Shown in pieces: positions 8,631 through 17,119 of a stretch of DNA of 64,000 nucleotides (position 1 is the stretch's first letter; every line of letters starts with the position of its first letter). The notes under the pieces were generated by a model. That model searched no databases and had not been told where the DNA came from. It saw nothing but the letters and a program-made list of their open reading frames with translations. The position numbers were made by a program, and so were the translations under genes. Origin of the DNA: Candidatus Omnitrophota bacterium (GTDB lineage Bacteria; Omnitrophota; Omnitrophia; Omnitrophales; Aquincolibacteriaceae); the NCBI GenBank assembly GCA_020632475.1, contig JACKFM010000001.1, positions 248,001-312,000 of the forward strand, in the 5' to 3' direction.

Positions 8631-8728
8631 AGTACCTCGTTAAGTATGAAATTTCGGGTTTCGCGGCACAAGTGTCCGTAGCAATATTGAAACTCAAGTC
8701 CGATATTTCAATATTGACGGAGTACTAG
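8631..8728 (+). promoter_or_regulatory. Structured leader element upstream of rpsF (copy 1 of 2)
   Basis: The core at 8671-8726 is an imperfect inverted repeat. AGTGTCCGT pairs with ACGGAGTACT, and CAATATTGAAA (8682-8692) pairs perfectly with TTTCAATATTG. An outer pair AGTAC (8631-8635) / GTACT (8722-8726) is possible. A second copy precedes rpsR at 9711-9808 and shares the backbone AGTGT-CGTA-CAA--TTGAAA ... ATTTCA--ATTGACG-A--ACTAG. The stem pair C-G here is T-A there. Position upstream of both S6 and S18 genes suggests ribosomal-protein autoregulation, but I cannot match it to the published S6:S18 motif. The rest of the 8499-8810 gap shows another GAGGC/GCCTC hairpin and no convincing gene. 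Confidence 0.5.
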
Positions 8729-8810
8729 CGCATTTTGTGCTGAGGCCTGTAGAGCTATTGCGCCTCAAGATCATTCTAAAAAGAGATAATCAAAGGAGTT
8801 TCACAAGTTT

Positions 8811-9182
8811 ATGAGATTGTATGAAGCACTGCTTATTTTTCCGTCCAATGCGGCTCCGGAAGCGATAGAAAAAAACTTAACCGCGATTGATGGCGCCATT
8901 CAGAAGTTTGAAGGTAAAGTTGTCAATAAAGTGGATAGCGGCAAAAAACCTTTGGGCTATACGGTTAAAAAATTCCGTGAAGGCGTTTTTTACCTTATTG
9001 ATTTTCAGATGCCCCCGGTTCATATTTCTGAATTGAAGAGATTTTTTCAGCTTTTGGACGGCCTTTTAAAATTTACGATTATTGTGAAGCCGGTCCTGAG
9101 CAAAGCCGCTATTGAAAAGAAAGCTAAAATCGCCGCAAAAAAAGCTGCGAAAAAAACTGACGAGACCGTTACTTCCGCTTAA
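8811..9182 (+). CDS. rpsF: 30S ribosomal protein S6
   Basis: This 123-residue ribosomal protein pairs with S18 on the platform of the small subunit. It begins MRLYEALLIFPSNAAPEAIE, the usual (R/K)-x-YE-x-x-x-I-x-x-P opening. It contains KKPLGYTVKKFREGVFYLIDF (written here as two blocks, KKPLGYTVKKF and REGVFYLIDF), matching the conserved K-x-LAY-x-I-x-x-x-x-x-G-x-Y strand. A lysine/alanine-rich C-terminal tail follows. The ribosome binding site AAAGGAG lies about 11 bases before ATG 8811. It heads the rpsF-ssb-rpsR-rplI-dnaB run found in many bacteria. Confidence 0.95.
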   Translation: MRLYEALLIFPSNAAPEAIEKNLTAIDGAIQKFEGKVVNKVDSGKKPLGYTVKKFREGVFYLIDFQMPPVHISELKRFFQLLDGLLKFTIIVKPVLSKAAIEKKAKIAAKKAAKKTDETVTSA

Positions 9183-9210
9183 ACACCTACTTAGGGGCAG
9201 GAACTTAATT

Positions 9211-9681
9211 ATGGCAGCAAGTTTAAACAAAGTTTTGTTGATTGGAAATTTGACCCGGGATCCGGAATTACGTTATTTGCCGTCAGGGCAGGCCGTGACA
9301 ACATTTACGGTTGCTTCAAATCGCGCCTATGTTTCTCAGTCGGGCGAGAAAAAGGAAGAAGTCAGCTATATCCGTGTTGTGGTATGGGCGCGCCGCGCCG
9401 AGGTCTGTAATGAGTATTTAAAAAAAGGAAGCCCCGTATTTGTTGAGGGGCGTTTGCAAAGCCGCAGTTGGGAAGCGCAGGACGGCACAAAGCGTTCGAC
9501 GATTGAAGTCGTTGCTCAAAACGTTCAGTTTCTTTCCTCCGGAAGATCTAAAGGCGGTGCGCCGGCAGCCAGTGATGATAGCGCCGTTTTCGATGATTCA
9601 ATGGATAGTCATCTGGGTGAGCATGGTTCGGTTTCAGTGTCTGATGACGAATTAAAGCCGGATGATTCCATTCCCTTTTAA
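9211..9681 (+). CDS. ssb: Single-stranded DNA-binding protein
   Basis: The 156-residue OB-fold protein coats single-stranded DNA in replication and repair. The start MAASLNKVLLIGNLTRDPEL is the family N-terminus, and WARRAEVCNEYLKKGSPVFV and EGRLQSRSWEAQDG follow. The C-terminal acidic tip DDSIPF matches the conserved D-D-x-[IL]-P-F that recruits partner proteins. ATG 9211 is chosen; the frame is open upstream into rpsF but those codons are not SSB-like. The position between rpsF and rpsR is classical. Confidence 0.95.
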   Translation: MAASLNKVLLIGNLTRDPELRYLPSGQAVTTFTVASNRAYVSQSGEKKEEVSYIRVVVWARRAEVCNEYLKKGSPVFVEGRLQSRSWEAQDGTKRSTIEVVAQNVQFLSSGRSKGGAPAASDDSAVFDDSMDSHLGEHGSVSVSDDELKPDDSIPF

Positions 9682-9710
9682 ATAGGCATTTCGCCGTATC
9701 TTAATTTAAC

Positions 9711-9808
9711 CTAGTGCCGCCTGACATTTTATTTTAGAGGGAGGCGGTGCAAGTGTTCGTAACAAGGTTGAAATTTAAGCGTACATTTCAGCATTGACGA
9801 AACACTAG
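9711..9808 (+). promoter_or_regulatory. Structured leader element upstream of rpsR (copy 2 of 2)
   Basis: An outer pair CTAGTG (9711-9716) / CACTAG (9803-9808) encloses two helices: CCGCCT/AGGCGG (9717-9747) and AGTGTTCGT (9752-9760) / ACGAAACACT (9797-9806). An inner TTGAAAT/ATTTCA segment is also present. It is the second copy of the element before rpsF, with a compensatory T-A for C-G in the stem, and ends only 18 bases before the rpsR ATG. The intergenic gap thus looks like a folded mRNA leader rather than a simple promoter. Confidence 0.5.
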
Positions 9809-9826
9809 AAATGAGGAAGCTTTTAA

Positions 9827-10132
9827 ATGGATTCAAATAGCAGAAAACCGAAAACACGTTCGAACTCAACAGGTTCTGGTTTCAAGAAAAGAGAACCTCG
9901 CCATTCATCTGCAGGGCGTGTTTTTCGAAAGAAAGTTTGCCGCCTTTGTTCTGAAAGGCTTGACGGAATTGACTATAAAGACCGTGACCGGCTTGTTCGT
10001 TATCTGACCGAAAAGGGTAAGATTATTCCCAGAAGAACGACGGGTAATTGTGCGAAATGTCAGAGGGTGTTGGTTCGTGCCATTAAACGTGCCCGGCATG
10101 CGGGGGTTCTGGCGTTTCAAGTGGAAATTTAA
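9827..10132 (+). CDS. rpsR: 30S ribosomal protein S18 (zinc-cysteine form)
   Basis: The 101-residue S18 partners with S6. After a basic N-terminal extension (about 30 residues) comes the S18 core: [18 protein letters not shown], then [20 protein letters not shown], then [20 protein letters not shown]. Cys pairs C-x-x-C (CRLC) and C-x-x-C (CAKC) mark it as the zinc-binding (C+) version. It ends FQVEI. It is followed by a hairpin and rplI. Confidence 0.95.
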   Translation: MDSNSRKPKTRSNSTGSGFKKREPRHSSAGRVFRKKVCRLCSERLDGIDYKDRDRLVRYLTEKGKIIPRRTTGNCAKCQRVLVRAIKRARHAGVLAFQVEI

Positions 10133-10182
10133 TCCGTTTTAGACCGGGTTAAATCATTTTAGAAATTAATTGAATGTTTAAA

Positions 10183-10208
10183 ATGCCGCCGAAATTTTTC
10201 GACGGCAT
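10183..10208 (+). terminator. Hairpin between rpsR and rplI
   Basis: ATGCCGCCGAAA (10183-10194) pairs with TTTCGACGGCAT (10197-10208 approximately), with one C-A mismatch and a very short T loop. There is no downstream T-run (cttaattta), so it is more likely an attenuator, RNA-processing site or leader stem for rplI than an intrinsic terminator. It is also flanked by weaker A/T-rich pairing. Confidence 0.45.
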
Positions 10209-10260
10209 CTTAATTTAACGGATAGCTTCAAATTCCGATTTATTCAAGGAGAGTTTTACT

Positions 10261-10707
10261 ATGGAAATTATTTTACTCAAGGATGTGAACAAAGTCGGCC
10301 GCAAGGGTGAGGTTGTCCGGGTCCGTGAAGGATTTGCCAGAAATTTTCTTCTTCCCCAGAATGCCGCGATCGCCTGTACGAAAGCCGGACAGAAGTTTAT
10401 TGACCAACAAAAAGCACAGGCCGCGAAAAGGGTAGCTAAAGAAAAGGCCGAAGCCGAAAAGTTTGCCGCAAAATTAGAGAAACTTGAGCTGAAGATTGAA
10501 GCTCCTTGCGGTGAGCAGGAAAAGCTTTACGGTTCGGTGACGGCTGAGGATATTAGCGCAGCCCTGCAGGAGAAAGGCTTTGAACTCGATAGAAAAAAGA
10601 TACAGTTGAAAGATTCTATCCGCAGTCTCGGTGCCTTTGAAGTGTCTGTGGAAGTTTATCCGCAGGTGAAAGCATCGCTTAAAATTCAAGTTGTTTCCAA
10701 GTCGTAG
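10261..10707 (+). CDS. rplI: 50S ribosomal protein L9
   Basis: This 148-residue large-subunit protein binds 23S rRNA at the base of the L1 stalk. It starts MEIILLKDVNKVGRKGEVV, the L9 signature, and continues REGFARNFLLPQNAAI. A long charged connecting helix (KAQAAKRVAKEKAEAEKFAA) follows, and the C-terminal domain contains LYGSVTAEDISAALQEKGF. A good AAGGAGAG ribosome binding site precedes ATG 10261. dnaB starts 21 bases downstream, the usual neighbour. Confidence 0.96.
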   Translation: MEIILLKDVNKVGRKGEVVRVREGFARNFLLPQNAAIACTKAGQKFIDQQKAQAAKRVAKEKAEAEKFAAKLEKLELKIEAPCGEQEKLYGSVTAEDISAALQEKGFELDRKKIQLKDSIRSLGAFEVSVEVYPQVKASLKIQVVSKS

Positions 10708-10728
10708 TTCAAATTCAGGTCAAAACCC

Positions 10729-12099
10729 GTGGTTACTTCGGAATCATCCGTAAACGTTATTGAAAAAGTCCCGCCCCAAAGCCGGGATGCCGAAGTGAGC
10801 GTATTAGGCGCCATGCTTTTTGAAGAGCAGGCCCTGGTTAAGGGAATTGAAAATCTGCACCCCGAATACTTTTACCACGAAAATCACCGCAAAATCTTTC
10901 AAGCCCTTGTCAGTCTCTTTGAAAAGAATGATCCAGTCGACATCCTGACCGTTTCCGAAGAGCTTAAAAAACACGACCATTTAGAATCTGTCGGAGGTGT
11001 GAGTTATCTGACGCAGTTAACGACGCAGGTTCCCACTAGTGCGCACATTGACTACTACGCACAGATCGTCAAAGAAAAGTTTCTTCTGCGGCATTTGATT
11101 GAGCAATCTACACGGATCGTTCAACAGTGTTTTAATGCCGGTGACAACGTCAAAGATTTAATTGATAACGCTGAAAAAATGATTTTTGAAATCAGTGAAA
11201 CTCAGATTAAAGGAAAAATTACATCACTGAAAGATATCATTCATGAGAACATGGAAAATATTGACCGGCTCTATCAAAGAAAAGAGCATGTCACGGGGAT
11301 TGCGACCGGGTTTCATGAGTTTGATGTTAAAACGGCCGGACTTCAGCCGTCGGACTTGATTATTGTTGCAGGTCGCCCGTCGATGGGAAAGTCGGCCTTT
11401 GTGTCAAACTTATGCGAGCACATCGGGGTGATGTTGAAACGTCCGGTTGCTTTTTTTTCGCTGGAAATGAGTAAACAACAGCTTGTGCAAAGAATGCTTT
11501 GTTCTCATGCGCGCATTGACGCCCAGCGCGTCAGAACAGGTTATCTTTCTCATCAGGACTGGCCGCGTTTGACGAGTGCTGCGGGAAAACTGTCCGAGGC
11601 GCCTATTTTTATCGATGATACCCCGGGGCAATCCGTGCTTGAAATCCGCGCTAAGGCACGACGGCTTAAAATGCAGTATAATATCGAACTTGTGGTCATT
11701 GACTATTTGCAGTTAATGCATGGCGGTCACGGCCGCTCAGAGAACAGACAACAGGAAATTTCTGAAATTTCACGGTCACTGAAAGCGATTGCCCGTGAAA
11801 TTAATGTTCCGGTAATCGCGATCAGCCAGCTTTCGCGTGCCGTGGAGTCCAGAACGGGAAATCGTCCTCAGCTTTCCGATCTCCGCGAATCGGGCGCGAT
11901 TGAACAGGATGCCGATGTGGTGGTTTTTCTGTTTCGCGAAGAGTATTATAATCCGAAAGAAGAAAACAAGAACCGTGCGGAAGTGATTATTGCCAAACAA
12001 CGAAATGGTCCGATCGGAACAGTTGATCTGGCATTTCTGAAAGAATCAACGCGGTTTGAAAATTTAGAACATGTTCATATGGAAGGGGCCGGAGAGTGA
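10729..12099 (+). CDS. dnaB: Replicative DNA helicase DnaB
   Basis: The 456-residue hexameric helicase unwinds the replication fork. The N-terminal DnaB domain begins after PPQSRDAEVSVLGAMLFEEQ. The C-terminal RecA-like domain has Walker A AGRPSMGKSAF (about residue 214), SLEMSKQQLVQRM, the Walker B region ELVVIDYLQLM, AISQLSRAVESR and LRESGAIEQDADVV. The start codon is GTG. The stop overlaps the GTG start of bamA (GTGA), linking replication and outer-membrane genes in one transcript. No intein is seen; length is normal. Confidence 0.96.
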   Translation: MVTSESSVNVIEKVPPQSRDAEVSVLGAMLFEEQALVKGIENLHPEYFYHENHRKIFQALVSLFEKNDPVDILTVSEELKKHDHLESVGGVSYLTQLTTQVPTSAHIDYYAQIVKEKFLLRHLIEQSTRIVQQCFNAGDNVKDLIDNAEKMIFEISETQIKGKITSLKDIIHENMENIDRLYQRKEHVTGIATGFHEFDVKTAGLQPSDLIIVAGRPSMGKSAFVSNLCEHIGVMLKRPVAFFSLEMSKQQLVQRMLCSHARIDAQRVRTGYLSHQDWPRLTSAAGKLSEAPIFIDDTPGQSVLEIRAKARRLKMQYNIELVVIDYLQLMHGGHGRSENRQQEISEISRSLKAIAREINVPVIAISQLSRAVESRTGNRPQLSDLRESGAIEQDADVVVFLFREEYYNPKEENKNRAEVIIAKQRNGPIGTVDLAFLKESTRFENLEHVHMEGAGE

Positions 12100-14408
12100 A
12101 AAAAATACTCATAAGCTTTTATCTTTTACTTTGTCTTCTCATGCCTGTCCGGGCCTTTGCCGCTGACCAGGATGCGTCTGCAACAGCCCAGCAGCAAGCT
12201 CCCTCGAATCTGATTACCGAAGTCGTGATCGAGGGCAATCAGATTATCAGCACCAATACTATTCTTAGCAAAATGAAGCTGCAAAAAGGTGCTGCGCTTG
12301 CTCAGGAAACAGTCAATGACGATCTGAAACGCCTTTATGCCACGGGTTTCTTTCAGGATATCCGTATTAATGTTGACGAAATGCCTGATGGATATAAGTT
12401 GATTGTGGTTGTCGATGAGAAGCCCGTTGTGCGGGAAATTGTGATCGGTGGATTCAGCCGTTTTAAAGAGGATAAACTTAGGAAATCATTCGGAGTACTT
12501 GAGGGCCAGATTCTGGATGAACGCCTGATTAAGCAGGGGGTTGAAGCTATCCGCAAGATGTATGCTGATAAGGGATACCGTTTTGTGGATGTGGATTCCA
12601 AGATTGATATTAATGCGCAGGCCAAGGAAGCGCGTGTTACGGTTCGTATTATTGAAGGCGAAAAATACAAGGTTAAGCAAATTAACTTTGAAGGAAATGA
12701 AGCTTTCAGTGATAAGCAGTTGAACAAGCTGATGAAAACCAAAAAAGATAAATGGTTTAATTCGGGTATTTTTAAAGAAGAGTATTTCCAAAAGGACATG
12801 GAACGTATTCTGCTGAATTATCAGAAAGAGGGATACCTGGATGCGCGTGTTTCTCATGATTTTGAATATGATAAAGATGCCCAGGCCATTGTGATCACCA
12901 TTGCGATTGAAGAAGGACAGCATTATGTAACCGGTGAAATCAAGTTTGAAGGTAACCGGCTTTTTCCTGAAGCCGAAATTTGGCAGAAGCTGGACATGTT
13001 GCCCGGGCTGACCTATTCACAGTATTACCTGTTTCAGGATATTGAAAATATCCGTGATTATTATTATGAACGCGGTTATATGGAAGCACGGGTTGTTCCG
13101 GATATTAAACTGAACAAAGATACCGGTAAGGTGGATGTTTTATATCAGATTTCCGAAGGGGATATTTCATTTGTCGAAAAGGTGATTATCCGCGGTAATA
13201 CCAAGACCCGGGATATTGTGATTCGCCGTGAATTGAGAATCCGGCCCGGTGAACGTTTTGACGGAGCAAAAATTCAAAAATCCAAACAGAGGCTTGAAAA
13301 CCTCGGTTTTTTTGAAGAAGTGACTTTTGATACGGAGCCGGGTTCAGAACCCAACCGCCGTAATGTGGTATTTCGTGTTAAGGAAAAACGTACAGGTGAA
13401 CTTTCTTTCGGCGGTGGTGTCAGTTCCATTGATCGATTTGTCGGTTTTGCCGAAATTTCACAAAAGAATTTTGACCTGATGAATTGGCCGCGTTTTACCG
13501 GCGGAGGCCAGTCCCTGTCTGTGAGTGCCCGCGTCGGCAGTATTACGCAGGATTACACGATTAGTTTTGTGGAACCGTATTTGTTCAACAAACCGATATC
13601 TCTTGGCGTCGACCTTTTTAACACCTTTCGCGATAATCGCAACGTGGACTTTGATGAAAGGCGTACCGGAGGCAGCGTGACCGTCTCCAAGGCTTTGAAT
13701 GACAGCTGGCGGATTGGCACGGGGTATACGCTTGAGCGCGTTGAATTGGACAGCATTTCAGACGATGCGCCCAGTACGGTGAAAAACTTCGCGGGAACAA
13801 ACTGGCTTTCACGGATTAAGTTATTTGGCGTTTATGATACGCGCGACAGCGTCTTTAATCCGACCAAAGGAATGGTGGTTCGGTTAAGTTTGGATTTTGT
13901 CGGGAGTTTCCTCGGGGGTGATCAGGATTTTTATACGACCGATGTCAGTCTGACCAAATACTGGACAATTTTTGAAAAGCACCTCCTTGAATATAAAGCA
14001 AGATTGGGAACCTCCGATTCCTTTGGCAGTTCAAGTGAAGTTCCTATTTTTGACCGTTTTTATGCCGGCGGTCTGGGAACCGTCCGCGGGTATAACTATC
14101 GTCGCGTAGGCCCCATTGAAAGCGGTGATGCTGTCGGTGGTGAATCGATTGCTCTGACCAGTTTAGAATACACTTTCCCAGTGCCCCGCCTGGAAGGTTT
14201 TCGCGGTGTCGCCTTTATTGATGCCGGACATGTCAACCGGGACTCTTATAAAATTGATATCGGTGAATTTGCCGTCAGTGTTGGTCCCGGTGTGAAAATT
14301 AAAACTCCATTGGGCCCTGTCGCCTTTTATTATGGGCTGCCAATTTTTAACAAGGATACGAAGGATGAAAACGGGCGCTTCGAGTTCAGTTTAAGCCGTG
14401 GATTTTAA
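12096..14408 (+). CDS. bamA: Outer membrane protein assembly factor BamA (Omp85)
   Basis: This 770-residue outer-membrane protein inserts beta-barrel proteins. A signal peptide MKKILISFYLLLCLLMPVRA is followed by five POTRA domains (about residues 34-420), recognisable by repeated V-x-I-x-G-N and (F/Y)-x-x-x-x-[IV] patterns such as VVIEGNQ, INFEGNEAF, IKFEGNRLF and VIIRGNTKT. The C-terminal 16-strand barrel contains the loop-6 motif VRGYNYRR and ends in Phe (FSLSRGF), the signal for barrel insertion. The GTG start overlaps the dnaB stop. Presence of BamA with lipid A genes demonstrates a diderm cell. Confidence 0.95.
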   Translation: MKKILISFYLLLCLLMPVRAFAADQDASATAQQQAPSNLITEVVIEGNQIISTNTILSKMKLQKGAALAQETVNDDLKRLYATGFFQDIRINVDEMPDGYKLIVVVDEKPVVREIVIGGFSRFKEDKLRKSFGVLEGQILDERLIKQGVEAIRKMYADKGYRFVDVDSKIDINAQAKEARVTVRIIEGEKYKVKQINFEGNEAFSDKQLNKLMKTKKDKWFNSGIFKEEYFQKDMERILLNYQKEGYLDARVSHDFEYDKDAQAIVITIAIEEGQHYVTGEIKFEGNRLFPEAEIWQKLDMLPGLTYSQYYLFQDIENIRDYYYERGYMEARVVPDIKLNKDTGKVDVLYQISEGDISFVEKVIIRGNTKTRDIVIRRELRIRPGERFDGAKIQKSKQRLENLGFFEEVTFDTEPGSEPNRRNVVFRVKEKRTGELSFGGGVSSIDRFVGFAEISQKNFDLMNWPRFTGGGQSLSVSARVGSITQDYTISFVEPYLFNKPISLGVDLFNTFRDNRNVDFDERRTGGSVTVSKALNDSWRIGTGYTLERVELDSISDDAPSTVKNFAGTNWLSRIKLFGVYDTRDSVFNPTKGMVVRLSLDFVGSFLGGDQDFYTTDVSLTKYWTIFEKHLLEYKARLGTSDSFGSSSEVPIFDRFYAGGLGTVRGYNYRRVGPIESGDAVGGESIALTSLEYTFPVPRLEGFRGVAFIDAGHVNRDSYKIDIGEFAVSVGPGVKIKTPLGPVAFYYGLPIFNKDTKDENGRFEFSLSRGF

Positions 14409-14503
14409 CGCAATTGGATTAACTCTTTTTAAACTTGCTTCTATTAATATTTAAAATTTAGTCGAGACAGTAACGAATAACAAGCCGTACAAGGAGGAAT
14501 TTC

Positions 14504-15028
14504 ATGAAAAAAATCAATGTATTAAGTCTTTTTGCTCTTATGATGATATTTTCGACCGCTTTCTTCAGTCTATCTGCCCAGGCAGCGGAGAAATATGCTT
14601 TTATTAATGTGGCAGAAGTTTTTGATAAATACCAGAAAACGGTCGATCATGACCGTGGTTTGCAGGAGACGGGAAAGAAGAAAGAAGAAGAGCGTGACGT
14701 GATTGTTCGCACAATTCGTCAGCTGAAAGATGAGCTGGTGCTCTTGAATGATGACGCAAAAGCGACAAAACAGGAAGCTCTTGATGCTAAGATTCGCGAG
14801 CTTCAGGAGTTTGATCGCGCTGCAAAACAGGAGCTTGGCGAAAATCGCCGCGACGTTATCCAGGAGATTTTCAAAGATATTGATGATGTTGTCCAGGCTT
14901 ACGGTAAACGTGAAGGCTATGACCTTATTTTTAACGAACGCGCGCTGATTTACCGTAGTGATAAGTTTGATATCACACAGCCGGTTCTTGAGGAGTTGAA
15001 CAAGACTTACGGCGGTAAGAAGAAATAA
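14504..15028 (+). CDS. skp: OmpH/Skp-family periplasmic chaperone
   Basis: This 174-residue protein has a signal peptide (MKKINVLSLFALMMIFSTAF, cleaved near AQA-AEK) and the Skp/OmpH pattern: KYAFINVAEVFDKYQKT, a long charged coiled-coil hairpin (about residues 45-135), and the closing beta segment YDLIFNERALIYRSDKFDIT. Skp holds unfolded outer-membrane proteins on the way to BamA, matching its place after bamA. An AAGGAGGAATTTC ribosome binding site precedes the ATG. The 95-base gap upstream is A/T-rich with no clear hairpin. Confidence 0.9.
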   Translation: MKKINVLSLFALMMIFSTAFFSLSAQAAEKYAFINVAEVFDKYQKTVDHDRGLQETGKKKEEERDVIVRTIRQLKDELVLLNDDAKATKQEALDAKIRELQEFDRAAKQELGENRRDVIQEIFKDIDDVVQAYGKREGYDLIFNERALIYRSDKFDITQPVLEELNKTYGGKKK

Positions 15029-15033
15029 GATCA

Positions 15034-16311
15034 ATGAAACAAAAAACGTTAAAAGGAAAAATTGAGTTTTCAGGTCAGGGCTTACACACAGGAGCCAGTG
15101 TTTCTCTTGAGATTTGTCCGGCTGATCCGGATAGCGGTATCCTTTTTTGCCGTATGGATCTTGATCCGTCACTGAGAGTACGGGCCCGTGTTGAGAATGT
15201 GCGCCAGGATGAATTGCGTCAAACGGCACTGGTTGTCGGTGAGGGGGTCGTTCGTACGATTGAACACCTGATGGCGGCCTTCCATGGTTTGGGCATTGAT
15301 AACGCAGTGGTCCAGGTTAGTGGGGATGAACTCCCGGGTATGGACGGAAGTGCGATTGATTTTGTGCAGGCGATTCAGAAGATAGGGTTGGTTGAACAAA
15401 ATGCTGAACGGAAATGGATCGATATTACCGAACCGATTTATGTTGATCGGGGCGATCAATCCATTATTGCTTTGCCGGCTGACCATCTTTTTATCTCATA
15501 TACACTGAGTTATAAGCATGAGGATCTGAAAGATCAGTATTTATCACTGCGTATTTTGCCTGAAATTTTCGAACGTGAACTGGCTCCGGCCAGGACATTT
15601 TGTTTGAAACAAGAGGCGGAATATCTCCTGGCTCAAGGTTATGGTCAGGGTGCCAATTTGAAGAATACGCTTGTTTTTGAACGCAATATGCCGATTGAGA
15701 ATGAATTGCGTTTTCAGGATGAAGCCTGCCGTCACAAAATGATGGATTTAATCGGAGATCTTTTTTTGGCCGGATTTGTCAGAGGACACATCATTGCTGC
15801 TCGCAGCGGGCATTCGCTTAACCTTGAACTCGTGAGGAAACTGACTATGAAGAACGAACCAGAGATCAAACCCGTCCCCAAAGAACTCGGCGTTAGGGAA
15901 ATCCAGAAGATCATTCCCCATCGTTTTCCGTTTTTGTTCGTAGACCGCATTGAAAACTTTGAGCCCGGACTGCGCGCAACAGGTTTTAAACAAGTCACCA
16001 TGAATGATCATTTTTTTCAAGGGCATTTTCCCGGACATCCGGTGATGCCGGGAGTTCTGATTATTGAAGCGATGGCGCAGGTTGGCGGAGTGATTATGCT
16101 GGGTGAACCCGAAAATCGCGATAAAATTGCTTATCTGATGAGTATTGATTCGGCAAAATTCAGAAATCCCGTAATGCCCGGGGATGAATTGCGGATGGAA
16201 GTCGAAGTGACTAAAAAGAGATCACGCACGGGACAGTGTATCGGCCGTGCTTATGTGGGGGATAAATTGGCATGCGAAGCGGAAGTGAAGTTCGCAGTCG
16301 TGGACAAGTAG
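15034..16311 (+). CDS. lpxC-fabZ: Fused LpxC deacetylase / FabZ hydratase
   Basis: The 425-residue natural fusion combines two enzymes. Residues 1-280 are LpxC, the zinc UDP-3-O-acyl-GlcNAc deacetylase that commits lipid A synthesis. It has FSGQGLHTG at the start, TIEHLMAAFHGLGIDN (zinc His), and DEACRHKMMDLIGDLFLAG (the H-x-x-x-D zinc pair). Residues 290-425 are FabZ 3-hydroxyacyl-ACP dehydratase, with IPHRFPFLFVDRI and the catalytic HFPGHPVMPGVLIIEAMAQ. This architecture is known from Bacteroidetes/Chlorobi and some other diderms. It starts five bases after skp and overlaps lpxA by 40 bases. Confidence 0.95.
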   Translation: MKQKTLKGKIEFSGQGLHTGASVSLEICPADPDSGILFCRMDLDPSLRVRARVENVRQDELRQTALVVGEGVVRTIEHLMAAFHGLGIDNAVVQVSGDELPGMDGSAIDFVQAIQKIGLVEQNAERKWIDITEPIYVDRGDQSIIALPADHLFISYTLSYKHEDLKDQYLSLRILPEIFERELAPARTFCLKQEAEYLLAQGYGQGANLKNTLVFERNMPIENELRFQDEACRHKMMDLIGDLFLAGFVRGHIIAARSGHSLNLELVRKLTMKNEPEIKPVPKELGVREIQKIIPHRFPFLFVDRIENFEPGLRATGFKQVTMNDHFFQGHFPGHPVMPGVLIIEAMAQVGGVIMLGEPENRDKIAYLMSIDSAKFRNPVMPGDELRMEVEVTKKRSRTGQCIGRAYVGDKLACEAEVKFAVVDK

Positions 16312-17078
16312 AGATTCATCCGACCGCAATCGTCCATGCGGATGCGGAACTCGGTGAAGGCGTTAAGATCGGTCCCTTTAGTATTATTGAGGCAAATGTC
16401 CGGATCGGAGACGGAACCATTGTCGGCGCACGCGTGACGATCGAAGGATATACGACCATCGGTTCAGATAATGAGTTTTATACCGGTGCAGTAATTGGCA
16501 GCCGGACTCAGGACAAAAAATTTGACGGTGGTATCAGCTATCTTCGCATCGGGAACAATAATCATATCCGGGAATATGTGACCGTTAATCCCGGAACTAA
16601 AGAAGGTACCGAGACCGTAATCGGTTCTGGCAACCTCTTAATGGCTTACAGTCACGTTGCCCATGATTGCATTGTGCGCGACAATGCCATTTTGGCCAAT
16701 CAGGCAACTTTGGCCGGCCATGTGATCGTTGAGGATAAAGCCATTATCGGAGGATTGAGTGCCGTGCATCAATTTGTCCGCATCGGTAAACTTTCGCTGG
16801 TCGGAGGTTGCTCCAAAGTTGTGCAGGATATTCCTCCCTTTATGATGGTTGACGGCCATCCTGCGCAAGGCGTGAATATTAATTCGGTCGGTATGGACCG
16901 TTCTGAACTTTCCAAAGACGACAAGAGTCACGTGAAAAAAGCATTTAAAATACTTTTCAGGTCGGGTTTGACGCTGAAAAGTGCGATTGCTAAAATCGAA
17001 AACGAATTACCCTCCACTGTGTGCACACAGGAATTAATTACTTTCTTGAAGAAATCTGAAAGAGGTATTTGCGGTTAA
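16272..17078 (+). CDS. lpxA: UDP-N-acetylglucosamine acyltransferase LpxA
   Basis: This 268-residue trimeric acyltransferase carries out the first step of lipid A synthesis. The left-handed beta-helix begins at EIHPTAIVHADAELGEGVKI, then come GSRTQDKKFDG and NHIREYVTVNPGTKEG (about residues 90-115). HDCIVRDNAI contains the region of the catalytic His (HVAHDC). The C-terminal helical part starts near residue 200 (VGMDRSELSKDD). The only plausible start in frame is ATG 16272, inside the lpxC-fabZ 3' end, giving about 15 extra residues before the IHPTA motif. No lpxD gene lies in this cluster, unlike many genomes. Confidence 0.93.
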   Translation: MRSGSEVRSRGQVEIHPTAIVHADAELGEGVKIGPFSIIEANVRIGDGTIVGARVTIEGYTTIGSDNEFYTGAVIGSRTQDKKFDGGISYLRIGNNNHIREYVTVNPGTKEGTETVIGSGNLLMAYSHVAHDCIVRDNAILANQATLAGHVIVEDKAIIGGLSAVHQFVRIGKLSLVGGCSKVVQDIPPFMMVDGHPAQGVNINSVGMDRSELSKDDKSHVKKAFKILFRSGLTLKSAIAKIENELPSTVCTQELITFLKKSERGICG

Positions 17079-17119
17079 TCCGTACAATACCTGTATAGAT
17101 ATTAAAACCAAAATCCCTA

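Noticed and set aside
8525..8728. Possible 67-residue gene between pth and rpsF
   Set aside because: It overlaps the structured element, lacks a ribosome binding site, and its peptide shows no recognisable feature.
12353..12923. Overlapping minus-strand frames inside bamA
   Set aside because: They lie opposite POTRA-coding sequence, with no ribosome binding site and no family resemblance.
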